Positions 28,679 through 37,066 of a stretch of 62,693 bases of DNA are shown piece by piece. Every line of letters starts with the position of its first letter. Position 1 is the first letter of the stretch. The stretch covers positions 1 through 62,693 of the forward strand of contig CALXLN010000083.1 in the NCBI GenBank assembly GCA_944389215.1. The letters run 5' to 3'. Below the pieces are notes generated by a model, which had not been told where the DNA came from, did not search any database, and was given only the letters and a program-made list of their open reading frames with translations. A program made the position numbers and the translations under genes. Origin of the DNA: an uncultured Opitutales bacterium (GTDB taxonomy: Bacteria > Verrucomicrobiota > Verrucomicrobiia > Opitutales > Intestinicryptomonadaceae).

Positions 28679-29970
28679 CGATAGTGGAATGTTATTCTAA
28701 CCGGTTGGTCTTGCGCTCCTAGAACGTTTACCATTTCTTCCGTCCATTCCCCATAGGGAGCGGTTGTCAGAATGCACTGCTGGCAGAGGGCGGTTGCGGT
28801 ATTTGTCGAATTTGAGAAAATCACTTTTAATCTCACCAGGTCTCCGTGGACGTTGAGATAGAATTCCACAATCACGCTTGTACCGACCGCCGTTGCAAGA
28901 TCGTAGTTGGAGGCTATCAAATTCCATTGCCGCGATATGGCTTCTATCATTCTTTGCTGGTACGCCCCGAATTCGCTAAACCGCGAATCGACCGCCAAAG
29001 TGCCCTGCATGCTTGCCCGCACTCTATTGTCGGCGAGCGGGCCGGCGGGAATTTTCATGCTGAGCATGGGGCGCTTTTTGGGCTTTGGAAGCTCTTTGGG
29101 CATTTCCGGAACGGCGGAATCTTTGGGAGTTGCAGGCGGAGCCTTTTGCTCCTTGGGGCGCGGAGTTTCTTTAGGCTTTTTCTTCTGCGGCTGCGGGCGG
29201 CTGTCCGCGGAAGGTTTTTCCGCTTTCCCGTCGGAAATTTTGTCGGACATTTTTTCCGCGGCTTTTATAGTGTCTTTCGAAGGAGTTTGCGTTTTCTCCG
29301 CCTTGATTATTTGCAGGCTTGCGGAATCGGAGGTTGCGCTCTTTTCGGACTTGCCGGCATCCGATATTTCATCGCCGGGCTTGCCTCCGTCTGATTTTTT
29401 AGCATTTTGAGCTTCGGACTGGCTGTTTTCGGGCGCAGAGGGTTGTTGGAGTTCCTGGGGTTCTTGCGGAGCAGTTTGGGGGCGGCTTTGATTTTGCGGC
29501 TCTTGGGGCTCGGCGTGCGCGGATTGCTGTTCCAAGGGGCGCTTAAGGGTGTCCATAACGCTTTCGGGAGACATTGCGTCGGTTTCGGAACTCGTGCCGG
29601 ATACTATCTTGTTGCCGTCTTTTATCTCGCCTTCGACGTACGGTTTTTTCGATTTTGAAGTCGGGTCGGGAAGTTCGTCCGCGGCGCGCTGGTTTGTGAA
29701 CGATTCCGGCGAGTCGGATTGCGGAACAAGCTGGTTCGCGTAGGGATTTGCCTCTATGTATTCGGGGCGCTTCTTGTTGATTTTTGGCGGAAGAATTTCG
29801 AGCTTTAGCTCTTCGGGCTTTTGCTTGCTTTTTATGTGTTCAAATTCTGCCGGAACCGCGTAATACAAGCTTATGTGAAAAAGTATTGTGAGGATAAACG
29901 CGGCTGCGATTGCAAACGCATCGGGTTTGGTCGCGTCCATGTATAGGTCTCTGTCGGGATTTGCCTGCAT
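28675..29970 (-). CDS. TonB-like energy transducer with long Pro/Ser/Lys-rich spacer
   Basis: About 431 residues from the ATG at 29970; a GTG at 29982 and an ATG at 29940 are alternatives. A single membrane segment near residues 20-40 (AIAAAFILTILFHISLYY) is followed by about 270 residues rich in Pro, Gln, Ser, Lys and Glu, of low complexity and able to span the periplasm. A C-terminal domain follows (RQWNLIASNYDLATAVGTSV, VEFYLNVHGDLVRLKVI, TTAPYGEWTEEM) that fits a TonB/TolA-type C-terminus. It links inner-membrane proton energy to outer-membrane receptors. No exbB or exbD adjoins it; the ExbB/ExbD pair lies 18 kb away. Confidence 0.7.
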   Translation of the reverse strand: MQANPDRDLYMDATKPDAFAIAAAFILTILFHISLYYAVPAEFEHIKSKQKPEELKLEILPPKINKKRPEYIEANPYANQLVPQSDSPESFTNQRAADELPDPTSKSKKPYVEGEIKDGNKIVSGTSSETDAMSPESVMDTLKRPLEQQSAHAEPQEPQNQSRPQTAPQEPQELQQPSAPENSQSEAQNAKKSDGGKPGDEISDAGKSEKSATSDSASLQIIKAEKTQTPSKDTIKAAEKMSDKISDGKAEKPSADSRPQPQKKKPKETPRPKEQKAPPATPKDSAVPEMPKELPKPKKRPMLSMKIPAGPLADNRVRASMQGTLAVDSRFSEFGAYQQRMIEAISRQWNLIASNYDLATAVGTSVIVEFYLNVHGDLVRLKVIFSNSTNTATALCQQCILTTAPYGEWTEEMVNVLGAQDQPVRITFHYR

Positions 29971-29998
29971 TATATTATGCACTGGAATATTTGAAACG

Positions 29999-30586
29999 TC
30001 AGTATTGCAAATCGGCGCGCAGCCTGTCGAGTTCCTTTTTTACAAGCTTGCACGGGAGCCCCATTACGTTGTCGAACTCTCCCTGTATTTCTTCTATTAT
30101 GAGAGAACCGTATTCCTGCGCGGCATATGCGCCGGCCTTGTCCAAGACTTCGACTTTCTGCAGGTACTCATCTATTTTAGAATCGTCGAGATTGCGAAAT
30201 CTTACCAGAGATTCGTCGAAATTTGCGCGCAACAATTTCTGTCCGTTTTCAAATGTGTATATCAGCGCTATTCCCGTGTAGACGGAATGGGTTTTTCCGG
30301 AAAGAGTCTTTAGCATTCTTCTGGCGTCGTTTAGGTCTATCGGTTTTCCGAAAATGGTCTGTTCGTAAGCTACGACCGTGTCGGCACCCAAAACGATTCT
30401 GCCGGTATGTCGCGATGCGACGTCTTCAGCCTTTATTCTGGCGTTGGTCAAGACTAGTCCGGACGGCGTCGCATACGCGCCGTCCAGTTCGTCCGCGCGC
30501 GAGACTTCAACGTCGAATTCTATGCCGCATTCTTTTAGCAGCAGGCTGCGCCTGGGAGACGCTGATGCCAATATAATCTTGCCCAT
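29999..30586 (-). CDS. maf: Maf family nucleotide pyrophosphatase
   Basis: 195 residues, the normal length. Maf proteins hydrolyse non-canonical or modified nucleoside triphosphates to monophosphates. The N-terminal ILASASPRRSLLLKECG is the family signature; KAEDVASRH, VLGADTVVAYE and the C-terminal GEFDNVMGLP are also typical. It is the first gene of the reverse block and is divergent from the ABC ATPase gene. Confidence 0.93.
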   Translation of the reverse strand: MGKIILASASPRRSLLLKECGIEFDVEVSRADELDGAYATPSGLVLTNARIKAEDVASRHTGRIVLGADTVVAYEQTIFGKPIDLNDARRMLKTLSGKTHSVYTGIALIYTFENGQKLLRANFDESLVRFRNLDDSKIDEYLQKVEVLDKAGAYAAQEYGSLIIEEIQGEFDNVMGLPCKLVKKELDRLRADLQY

Positions 30587-30698
30587 TTCTTAAATTACTC
30601 CATTTATCGTCGCTGGAAAATCGGAAATTTTTACGCCGCACACTTTCCGCGCGTTTATGCGGATTCATTTGCCGATTTTCCGATGATTTCTATAGATA

Positions 30699-31505
30699 AT
30701 GAAAATAGTATCGCAAAAAGCAAAAAAAATAAAAAGAATTTTAGAGTTGGAAAGCTTGTCGTTCGTAGCCGACAGGCCCATAATAGATTCCATTACGTGG
30801 AATGTAGATGAGGGCGAACGCTGGGTTCTTCTTGGCGCCAACGGCGCCGGAAAGACGTCGTTGATTTCAACGCTGTGCGCTTACAATACTCCTTCTTCGG
30901 GCAGAATGTGCGTGGATGGCAAGGAGTATTCAAATTACAACTGGCAGAAAGTGCGCGAGCGCATAGCGCTCGTGGGCAGCCAGCTCCGCCAGAACATAGC
31001 GCGCACGGAAAACGCCCTTGAAGTGGTAGTCAGCGGAAAATTCGCGCAAATAAATTTTTGGGGCAAGATAACAAAACCACTAATAATGGAGGCGTATAAA
31101 AAGATGCGCGCGCTGGGCGTCGGGCATCTCGTGGATAGCCAATGGGGAACGTTGTCGCAGGGCGAAAGGCAAAAAATTTTAATTGCGCGGTCCCTCATGA
31201 CAAAGCCTTCAGTCGTGTTTTTAGACGAACCATGCATAGGCCTAGATCCTGTGGCGCGGAAGAAATTCATTGCATTTATGAAGAAACTCGCCGACAGCAA
31301 AAAAATTCCGGCGATAGTTCTCGCTACGCACTATGTAGATGAAATTCCAGATTCCTTCACGCACGCTTTGATAATAAAAAACGGTAAGGCAATAGCCTGC
31401 GGAAAGATTTCCGACGTTATGAATTCTAAAAACCTTTCCAAAGCCTACGGCGCAAAATGCGAGCTTTCCAAGTCCGGCGGGTCGTATTCGCTAAAAGTTT
31501 TATAA
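30699..31505 (+). CDS. ABC transporter ATP-binding protein, orphan
   Basis: 268 residues. Walker A GANGAGKTSL near residue 48, a signature in the form LSQGERQKI, Walker B VVFLDEPCIGLDP, and an H-loop ATHYVDEIP. The pattern is closest to the ModF/YbbL-like stand-alone ATPases. No permease or binding-protein gene is adjacent. It either works with a distant permease or has a non-transport role. It faces away from maf across a 112-base gap. Confidence 0.85.
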   Translation: MKIVSQKAKKIKRILELESLSFVADRPIIDSITWNVDEGERWVLLGANGAGKTSLISTLCAYNTPSSGRMCVDGKEYSNYNWQKVRERIALVGSQLRQNIARTENALEVVVSGKFAQINFWGKITKPLIMEAYKKMRALGVGHLVDSQWGTLSQGERQKILIARSLMTKPSVVFLDEPCIGLDPVARKKFIAFMKKLADSKKIPAIVLATHYVDEIPDSFTHALIIKNGKAIACGKISDVMNSKNLSKAYGAKCELSKSGGSYSLKVL

Positions 31506-31619
31506 TTCTTGCGGAATCTTGCAGCATATTGCCTTTTATTGCCGGCGGACTTTCTATATATTTGACTCTTGGAATGGAGCAGATATGTTCGGTTTCAAGT
31601 TTTGAAAGGGAGGGTCTTT

Positions 31620-34607
31620 ATGGCGAGGTTTGGTGTTGTTTTATCCATATTGGTTTTATGCGCGCTTTCGCGCGCGGCTGCGGGCGTTTCTCCAGAGGCA
31701 ATAAATGCCAATTATTCTGTCGGAGGAACTCTCTTTAGAATCGCGGATTCCGATTGGAATCCGGATATGCGCGGAAATCATAGGGCAGTTTTAAAGGTTT
31801 CAAATTTGGCGCGGGGCGAAAAATTTGTCCGCGCGCGCATAGACTGGCGAAGGCCGGACTTGCGGGTTGACACGAAAAAAATAATTGTCGTTTCAGCATC
31901 CACTGGCAAAGAAGTAGAAAACGTATTTGTAAAAACTCTCAACAACGAGTTTGGCGAAATCGTTTTTGAGGCAGTTTCGGGGAATGGCGAATATTTTGTA
32001 TATTATCTCCCGTATAAATTTCGCCCGCGCCATACCGACGCCAGATACGCAAATTTAAACGATTACCTGAAACCGGAATACAAAAAATTCGACTTTGGAG
32101 ATTTTTCAAAACTTCCGTCCGCCGAAACCATTGCAATAGAAAGCCGCAATGCTTTCGAATACTTCACCGATATGGGGACAATCGCAACATCCGCGGAGAC
32201 AAATAATTTTCTGAAGAAACATGCCGCCCGCCCGTTGGTTTTTGCCGAAGACAGGGTTTTCCCCATGCGGCTTGCGTCGCGGCTTTGCACAAGATGGCTG
32301 CGCAATGGCCCGTCGGAAAATTTCTCCGGCGAGGCAATGAAAAACGAGTACTATGTTTGGCAAATTTGCGTTTGGGCTGCGGATTCGGAACTCAAGAACG
32401 CAAGGCTGAAATTTTCAGACTTAAAGAATCGGGAAGACTCCGCGCGCATAAAATCGTCTGAAATAACTTGCTTTAATATGGGCGGAACAAATTGGGACGG
32501 CAAGCCCGTGTCATTTAAAATAAACGTGCCAAAGGGAAAGTTTCAGGCTCTGTGGTGCGGCGTCCAGATTCCGGAGGATATCCCCGCTGGCGAATATTGC
32601 GGAACGGCGGTTTTGTCGGCGGACGGAATTCCCGACAGAAAAATCGGAATATCGATAAAAGTCGCAGATAAAGTTCTCCCCGACAAGGGAGATTCCGAAT
32701 TGTGGCGGCATTCGCGGCTGCGCTGGCTGAATTCCTCCATAGGAATATCAGACTTGCCTATTGCTCCGTTTGGAAAAGTCTCGCTTTCCGGAAATGAAAT
32801 TTCTGCGGCGGGCAAGACTGTGAGGATTTCAAAAAACGGTTTGCCCGAATCTATAAAGGCAAACGGGCGCGAGATTTTGGAGAAACCAATGCAATTTTCC
32901 GTAATAACAGAAAACGGCGAAATTGTCTTTGACGGCGGAGAGCTTATGTTTGGCAAGGTTTCAGACGGCTTTGTTGAATGGGGGGCGAGCCAAACTAAAG
33001 GTGGATTCAATTATGAGTGCTCGGCAAAAATGGAGTTTGACGGGTTTATTTTATGCAAGGTATCCATTTCTTCTTCCCGGGAATCAAGAGCGAAGGACGT
33101 AAAATTTAAATGTTCCTACACTCCGTATGCGTCGGAATATTTTATGGGCGCGGGATTCGACGGCGGATTTCGCGAGCCTTTGCACAAGTGGGATTTTACG
33201 GGGCGTTGGGATAGTTGCTGGATTGGGAACGCCCTTGCAGGCATTCATACCGAATTCCGCGGCTCCACGTACCACGGCCCGCTCATAAGGGATTATTCTC
33301 CAAAACCTCCAGAGGCGTGGTTTAACGGGGGCAAGGGAAATCTCCGCGTGTTTGGGGAAAAAGGGAAGTCGGCAGCCCTTGAGGCGTCGCGCGGAGAGAC
33401 TGAATTTGGAAAGGAAAAGTTGGAGTACGAGTTTGCCTTGCTGGTTACTCCGATGAAAAAAATAAACACTGCCAAGCATTTCTCCGAACGCTATGCGCAT
33501 TGTCCGCCAAAGCCTTTTGAGAAAGCGTATTTGGAAGGTGCAAATGTAAACAATCTGCACCACGCCAACGAAATGAACCCGTATATAAACTATCCGTTTA
33601 TTGTTAGGGACGAATTGATTGACTACATAAAAAAACAGCATTCGAGAAATTGCCGCGTAAAACTTTACTATACTGTGCGCGAACTTACAAACCATGCGGC
33701 TGAAATTTACGCGCTTAGGAGTCTTGGGCACGAGATATTCTCAAGCGGCGAAGGCTACGATATGCCTTGGCAGTGCGAGCATCTCATAGACGATTACCGT
33801 GGAGCTTGGTATACAAAGGTAACGCAAAAAGTAGGTCCCTACGAGGCGGATTCGGCGATTCAGCTTTCCGGGTTTTCGCGCTGGATAAACTATTATCTCG
33901 AAGGATTGGATTGGATGCTGCGCAACTACGGTATAGACGGAATATATATGGACGATGTTTCATTCGACCGCACCGTTGTGAAGCGCATACGCCGCATATT
34001 GGATTCCCATAATAAAGACGGGCTAATCGATTTGCATTCAAATACGGCGTATTCAAACGGCCCCGCCGTTCAATATGCAGATTTCTTCCCGTACGTGGAC
34101 AGATTGTGGTTCGGAGAAAGCTTCAAGTACGACAAGATGTCCCCCGACCAATGGCTGGTGCGGTTTTCCGGAATACCGTTTGGAGTTATGAGCGAAATGC
34201 TTCAAGACGGCGGAAACAGATTTTTAGGAATGGTGTACGGAACGACTGGCAGGCATTCATACACAATTTCTCCCGCGCCGGTGTGGAAGCTGTGGAGCGA
34301 CTTTTCGATAGAAAAATCGGAAATGATCGGGTATTGGGATGAGCGCTGCCCCGTGAAAACAAACGACGAGAACGTAAAAGCGACGGTTTATGTAAAAAGC
34401 GGGGAAGTTCTAATTTCTCTTGGGAATTTTGGAGACAAGGATAGCGGCGTATCCTTGGAAATAGATTTTTCCAAGCTAGGCATAAAAAAAGATTCCGCAG
34501 TTTTGTACGCTCCGAGCGTAAAGGATTTTCAGAATGAAAAAACATATTCGCTTTCCGACGTAATTGCGGTTCCGTCCAAGAAAGGAGCATTGCTGATTCT
34601 GAAATAG
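31620..34607 (+). CDS. Large secreted glycoside-hydrolase-like protein (DUF6067/DUF4091-type)
   Basis: 995 residues from the ATG at 31620, chosen because a GGGAGGG site lies five bases upstream and a signal peptide follows (MARFGVVLSILVLCALSRAAA). N-terminal beta-sandwich domains fill about residues 25-400. A beta-sandwich/catalytic region follows with PYINYPFIVRDELIDYI, KLYYTVRELTNHAAEIYALR and GIDGIYMDDVSFDRTVV. The last holds consecutive aspartates at a barrel strand end, as in GH-like TIM barrels. The C-terminus carries a small beta domain. This architecture matches proteins annotated as DUF6067 or 'glycoside hydrolase domain-containing' from Verrucomicrobiota. Substrate unknown; the acid/base cannot be assigned with certainty. 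Confidence 0.7.
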   Translation: MARFGVVLSILVLCALSRAAAGVSPEAINANYSVGGTLFRIADSDWNPDMRGNHRAVLKVSNLARGEKFVRARIDWRRPDLRVDTKKIIVVSASTGKEVENVFVKTLNNEFGEIVFEAVSGNGEYFVYYLPYKFRPRHTDARYANLNDYLKPEYKKFDFGDFSKLPSAETIAIESRNAFEYFTDMGTIATSAETNNFLKKHAARPLVFAEDRVFPMRLASRLCTRWLRNGPSENFSGEAMKNEYYVWQICVWAADSELKNARLKFSDLKNREDSARIKSSEITCFNMGGTNWDGKPVSFKINVPKGKFQALWCGVQIPEDIPAGEYCGTAVLSADGIPDRKIGISIKVADKVLPDKGDSELWRHSRLRWLNSSIGISDLPIAPFGKVSLSGNEISAAGKTVRISKNGLPESIKANGREILEKPMQFSVITENGEIVFDGGELMFGKVSDGFVEWGASQTKGGFNYECSAKMEFDGFILCKVSISSSRESRAKDVKFKCSYTPYASEYFMGAGFDGGFREPLHKWDFTGRWDSCWIGNALAGIHTEFRGSTYHGPLIRDYSPKPPEAWFNGGKGNLRVFGEKGKSAALEASRGETEFGKEKLEYEFALLVTPMKKINTAKHFSERYAHCPPKPFEKAYLEGANVNNLHHANEMNPYINYPFIVRDELIDYIKKQHSRNCRVKLYYTVRELTNHAAEIYALRSLGHEIFSSGEGYDMPWQCEHLIDDYRGAWYTKVTQKVGPYEADSAIQLSGFSRWINYYLEGLDWMLRNYGIDGIYMDDVSFDRTVVKRIRRILDSHNKDGLIDLHSNTAYSNGPAVQYADFFPYVDRLWFGESFKYDKMSPDQWLVRFSGIPFGVMSEMLQDGGNRFLGMVYGTTGRHSYTISPAPVWKLWSDFSIEKSEMIGYWDERCPVKTNDENVKATVYVKSGEVLISLGNFGDKDSGVSLEIDFSKLGIKKDSAVLYAPSVKDFQNEKTYSLSDVIAVPSKKGALLILK

Positions 34608-34990
34608 CGCGCGTATTTCGGCAAAGTTTACGCAGATTCACCCTGCAGCTTGCGGCGTGTGCGCTGCAAGCCGACTGCTAAGCGCAGAGAGTTTGGCGAA
34701 CATTGAAATTTTTGGCGTTAAGCTTGCAGGACAGGAGTTTCGGCGATTGCGGTTGGGCGGGGAGAAATTTTCTTTCGGCGGGTCAACCTGGCTCCGAGCT
34801 ACATCAAATCGGCAGCGGAAATTTTTAAGAAATAGACTTTGTTTTATCTGGTTCTTCCGCAAATTCCTACTCGGCGACAGCTCGGCTGGGCGCGCAATGC
34901 ATGCGAAAATCGCGCTTTTTCTAACGCTTCACGCCATATAAAAATAATATGCGAAATTTTTTTGCCTTTGGCAGAATCTTAAGCAAATTG
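34608..34990. other. Intergenic region at the left side of the island
   Basis: 383 bases with no credible gene. A stem with arms GCTTGC and GCAAGC lies near 34648-34671. No tRNA gene or clear attachment-site repeat could be found by eye, although this is where the left junction of the island is expected. Confidence 0.4.
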
Positions 34991-35989
34991 TCAGTTAAAG
35001 AAAGCCTTCGCCCCAATGGCAGTAATTCCACGCATGTTAACGTAGCGGGAACGAAGAAGAGATAGGTCGCGATGTCCCATATTAAGCTGCAATCGCGGCA
35101 AGTCTCTAAACCGCTTGGCAAAATAGCTCGCGTAGGTGTGGCGCAAAACATCTTGAACCCAAGTGCCTTTAAATCCAGAGCTTTCTCGAATGTCCTTCCA
35201 CTTTCTCCGCCAGTTTGGCGGACATATCGCGGATTCGTCTTCTCCTTTATGTTTAGTCAAAATGCGTTTCAGCGTCGGGACAATTTCAACATGGCGCACG
35301 CCTCCTGTTTTAGAGCATTGGGAACGCACAGTGATAAAATTTTCCTCCAAGTCTATATCTTTCCATTTTAGGTGCCGTACTTCTCTGGGGCGAATTCCCG
35401 CAAATAATAAGAGCCCAACCGCAGGCAGACAGTTGCTATTTTTTTGAACCTTTGCACTTTTTAAGAGAGATTCCGCCTGCGCATATGTTAGCGGAACGAT
35501 TTCCTTTTCGACGACCTTGCGCTTTTCAATAAGCTTTATGGGGTTCCTGTCGCACCATTCGCGGCGGAAGGCAAATTCAAACAGTCCGTGAAGCATAGTG
35601 CGTGCTTTGTTAAATTGGCTTGGGGTGGAAAAGGTTTCCGACAGCCATGTTTCGCAGTCGGATACGCTAACTTCGGAAAAATTGCATTCCGCAAGTTTGG
35701 GGCTGGATTTTATCAGACGGTTACCGAGATAGCGGATATCCCTTATTGAATCGGGGCGCAAGCAGCGTTTTGTTTGCAAATAAAGGGAGAAGCCTTCCGC
35801 AAGCCGCATTTCTTTGGAGCGGATATAGCGCTTGCCCGTCTCTATTATTTTAGAGCAAAATAGAATCGGCGCAATATTTGAACCTTGGGGCAAGGTATCT
35901 AGAATATTTTTTACCAGCCTTGCGGCGTCAAGCAGTGTTATGCCAGTACTCTTCAAAAGAGCGTTTGCTGAAATAAATTCGTTGTCCAT
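34991..35989 (-). CDS. Tyrosine-type site-specific recombinase/integrase
   Basis: 332 residues. Residues about 75-165 form the SAM-like core-binding domain (DSIRDIRYLGNRLIKSSPKL…). The catalytic domain shows Arg I in AGIRPREVRHLKW, a Lys in SQCSKTGG, DVLRHTYASYF (Arg II and the following His, with Asp in place of the first His of the HxxR box), MGHRDLSLLRSRYVN with the conserved His, and the nucleophilic Tyr. All residues needed for cleavage appear present. It cuts and joins DNA through a 3'-phosphotyrosine. It is divergent from the cargo genes across a 207-base region containing mirrored palindromes. Confidence 0.88.
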   Translation of the reverse strand: MDNEFISANALLKSTGITLLDAARLVKNILDTLPQGSNIAPILFCSKIIETGKRYIRSKEMRLAEGFSLYLQTKRCLRPDSIRDIRYLGNRLIKSSPKLAECNFSEVSVSDCETWLSETFSTPSQFNKARTMLHGLFEFAFRREWCDRNPIKLIEKRKVVEKEIVPLTYAQAESLLKSAKVQKNSNCLPAVGLLLFAGIRPREVRHLKWKDIDLEENFITVRSQCSKTGGVRHVEIVPTLKRILTKHKGEDESAICPPNWRRKWKDIRESSGFKGTWVQDVLRHTYASYFAKRFRDLPRLQLNMGHRDLSLLRSRYVNMRGITAIGAKAFFN

Positions 35990-36196
35990 GGTATTTAGAA
36001 TACCTATGTCAACATTAAAAATCTAAAATACTTTGGAAGTATTTGAATAAAAATGAACTAAGAGTCTATATCATAAGAATTCAAGTAGTATCATTCCTAA
36101 AAGTTTAGACTGCTTTTTTTAACGGATTTATTTGATAGTAAGCATATTAAGAAATAAGAAAGTGAATAGTATTCTAAATACTCCATATTATCTATT
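35990..36196. promoter_or_regulatory. Divergent control region with mirrored 13-base motifs
   Basis: GTATTTAGAATAC (35991-36003) lies two bases before the recombinase start, and its exact reverse complement GTATTCTAAATAC (36169-36181) lies 15 bases before the P-loop gene start. Each is itself nearly palindromic (GTATT…AATAC). A third inverted repeat, AATACTT-TGG-AAGTATT, is at 36027-36043 and shares the AATAC/GTATT half-sites. This looks like a set of operator or recombinase-arm sites controlling both transcription directions. Confidence 0.5.
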
Positions 36197-36673
36197 ATGA
36201 GTATTGAAAACATTATTTTGGTTTCAGGACGAATAGGTTCAGGTAAATCAAATACATTAGCCAGAATTTATTTAAGGTTGTGTCAAAAACAGCCTAGGCA
36301 TTCATTTAACGGAATAGATGTTTTTACGCCACAAATACCCTCGCTTCCCATAAAAAATGACTTTTATGCAATTTATGAATCAATAAATAATGTAAAAATA
36401 GGAATAATATCCGCAGGAGATTATAAGGAAGATTTTTTGCATATCTTCAGCAAAATTAGAAATAAAGCAGACGTACTAATTTGCGCCTCTCGTTTAATAG
36501 ACAATGGCGATTCTGTTCTCAGGTACATAACATCGGATTTGTTTAACGAGGGAGTTTCAGTGGATTTAAATTTTTGCACATTCCCTACATATAGTGGTGC
36601 CGCGTTCCAAAATATGCAAATTTCAATAACAGATGCCATTTTGCGACATCTTGATGATATTTATCTTAACTAA
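36197..36673 (+). CDS. Small P-loop protein of unknown function
   Basis: 158 residues, not assigned to a family. A Walker A motif GRIGSGKSN lies at residues 11-19, immediately after the first strand (ENIILVS), so the N-terminal fold is that of a P-loop NTPase. A hydrophobic strand KADVLICASR near residue 97 could be the Walker B or base-recognition strand, but no clear DE pair follows. AT-rich codon use matches the rest of the island. It leads a likely operon with the TM2 gene 25 bases downstream. It could be an NTP-driven switch or kinase. Confidence 0.65.
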   Translation: MSIENIILVSGRIGSGKSNTLARIYLRLCQKQPRHSFNGIDVFTPQIPSLPIKNDFYAIYESINNVKIGIISAGDYKEDFLHIFSKIRNKADVLICASRLIDNGDSVLRYITSDLFNEGVSVDLNFCTFPTYSGAAFQNMQISITDAILRHLDDIYLN

Positions 36674-36698
36674 TAAATAATAAAAATAAATAATAAAA

Positions 36699-37064
36699 AT
36701 GAAAAATAACGAATCTAATCGAACGGAAGCCGGTTCTACAAAAGAAACTATGGCGGACATGCAGTCTATGATGATGCAACAAATGATGCAACAGCAGATA
36801 ATGCAACAGAACGCTATGAATCAGCAAATGTTCAATCAAATGAAGGAAATGAATGTTTCTGACAAGAGTAGACTAACTTATATTTTGCTAGCACTTTTTC
36901 TCGGCCCATTGGGAGTACATAACTTTTACGCAGGGCATTCTGGAAAAGGGATATTTCAATTAATTTTGTCTATAACCCTTGTTGGAACTTTAATTACAGT
37001 TCCATGGTGTATTTTAGATATGATCTGCGTAAAAAAAGATGGTGAAGGTAGAAAGTTTAAATAA
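36699..37064 (+). CDS. TM2-domain membrane protein
   Basis: 121 residues. Residues about 18-50 are almost entirely Met and Gln (MMMQQMMQQQIMQQNAMNQQ). A TM2 domain at about 55-115 follows: LALFLGPLGVHNFYAGH, a second hydrophobic segment LILSITLVGTLITVPW, and the terminal ILDMICVKK. TM2 proteins have two membrane helices joined by a short loop and occur with signalling or envelope domains. The stop is two bases before the lipoprotein start, which suggests coupled expression. Confidence 0.88.
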   Translation: MKNNESNRTEAGSTKETMADMQSMMMQQMMQQQIMQQNAMNQQMFNQMKEMNVSDKSRLTYILLALFLGPLGVHNFYAGHSGKGIFQLILSITLVGTLITVPWCILDMICVKKDGEGRKFK

Positions 37065-37066
37065 AT

